From Oscillospiraceae bacterium (GTDB taxonomy: Bacteria; Bacillota; Clostridia; Oscillospirales; Ruminococcaceae), in contig CAAGJI010000004.1 of the NCBI GenBank assembly GCA_900770195.1, positions 1 through 39,011 of the forward strand: a stretch of 39,011 bases of DNA, written 5' to 3'. Made by a program: the position numbers and the translations under genes. This document shows, piece after piece, positions 38,979-39,011 of the stretch (positions within the stretch are counted from its first letter, which is position 1; each line of letters opens with the position of its first letter). The notes beneath the pieces were generated by a model. The model did not search any database and had not been told where the DNA came from. It saw only the letters and a program-made list of their open reading frames with translations.

Positions 38979-39011
38979 TTTTGCTTACAAATTCAATTAA
39001 AATCACATCTA

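Overview
The window is a 39 kb chromosomal stretch of a low-GC Gram-positive bacterium. The best guess is a gut- or rumen-type Clostridia of the Ruminococcus/Oscillospiraceae kind. This rests on the AT-rich base composition, GGAGG ribosome binding sites, many TTGACA-17-TATAAT promoters, a T-box trp operon, FprA and IscS/IscU gene types, and families such as DUF4125 and DUF2798. No phage, insertion sequence, CRISPR array or integron was seen; only small inverted-repeat elements interrupt the core genes.

Layout. 1-2.9 kb (+): a tRNA Tyr-Thr-Tyr cluster, typA and a lipoprotein gene. 2.9-9.5 kb (-): two adjacent sulfur amino acid operons. The first is methyltransferase-luxS-mccB-mccA, which turns homocysteine into cysteine; the second is metQNI, an uptake ABC transporter. 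9.5-12.5 kb (-): a five-gene operon with a secreted membrane protein, a zinc phospholipase-like protein, an ArsC-like protein lacking its usual cysteine, a [4Fe-4S] protein and a cupin. 12.8-13.9 kb: vanZ-like and DUF2798 membrane proteins. 14.1-18.1 kb (-): iscS-iscU and nadA-mnmA, a set joined by sulfur and Fe-S chemistry. 18.4-21.1 kb (+): rpsO and pnp, each with a structured leader. 21.2-28.05 kb (-): complete trpEGDCFBA behind a tryptophan T-box. 28.1-30.5 kb: a 58-residue orphan protein (+), then a secreted C39-like peptidase gene with prmA (-). 30.8-34.35 kb (-): fprA and a TPR-nucleotidyltransferase-DUF4125 fusion. 34.4-38.9 kb (-): a DXS-like synthase with a MerR-type promoter, a MATE transporter and a DUF5718 protein.

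The most interesting signal is in short reading frames below normal gene-calling length. Both sulfur operons have, right after a good promoter, a small ORF with its own ribosome binding site and clustered Cys codons: 20 residues with five Cys before the luxS-mccBA operon, and 24 residues with four Cys before metQNI. In the luxS leader the small ORF is followed by a 12-bp terminator hairpin just before the first gene. The end of the small ORF is complementary to the 5' arm of that terminator. This is the arrangement expected of classical leader-peptide attenuation, here sensing cysteine and found where clostridia usually use T-box or S-box RNAs. Other regulatory signals are a MerR-type dyad in a 19-bp promoter spacer (dxs-like gene), an 18-bp perfect palindrome downstream of the iscS promoter, a 12-bp-armed palindrome at the nadA start, and an unidentified structured leader before the C39 peptidase gene. 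All calls come from reading the sequence without database searches.
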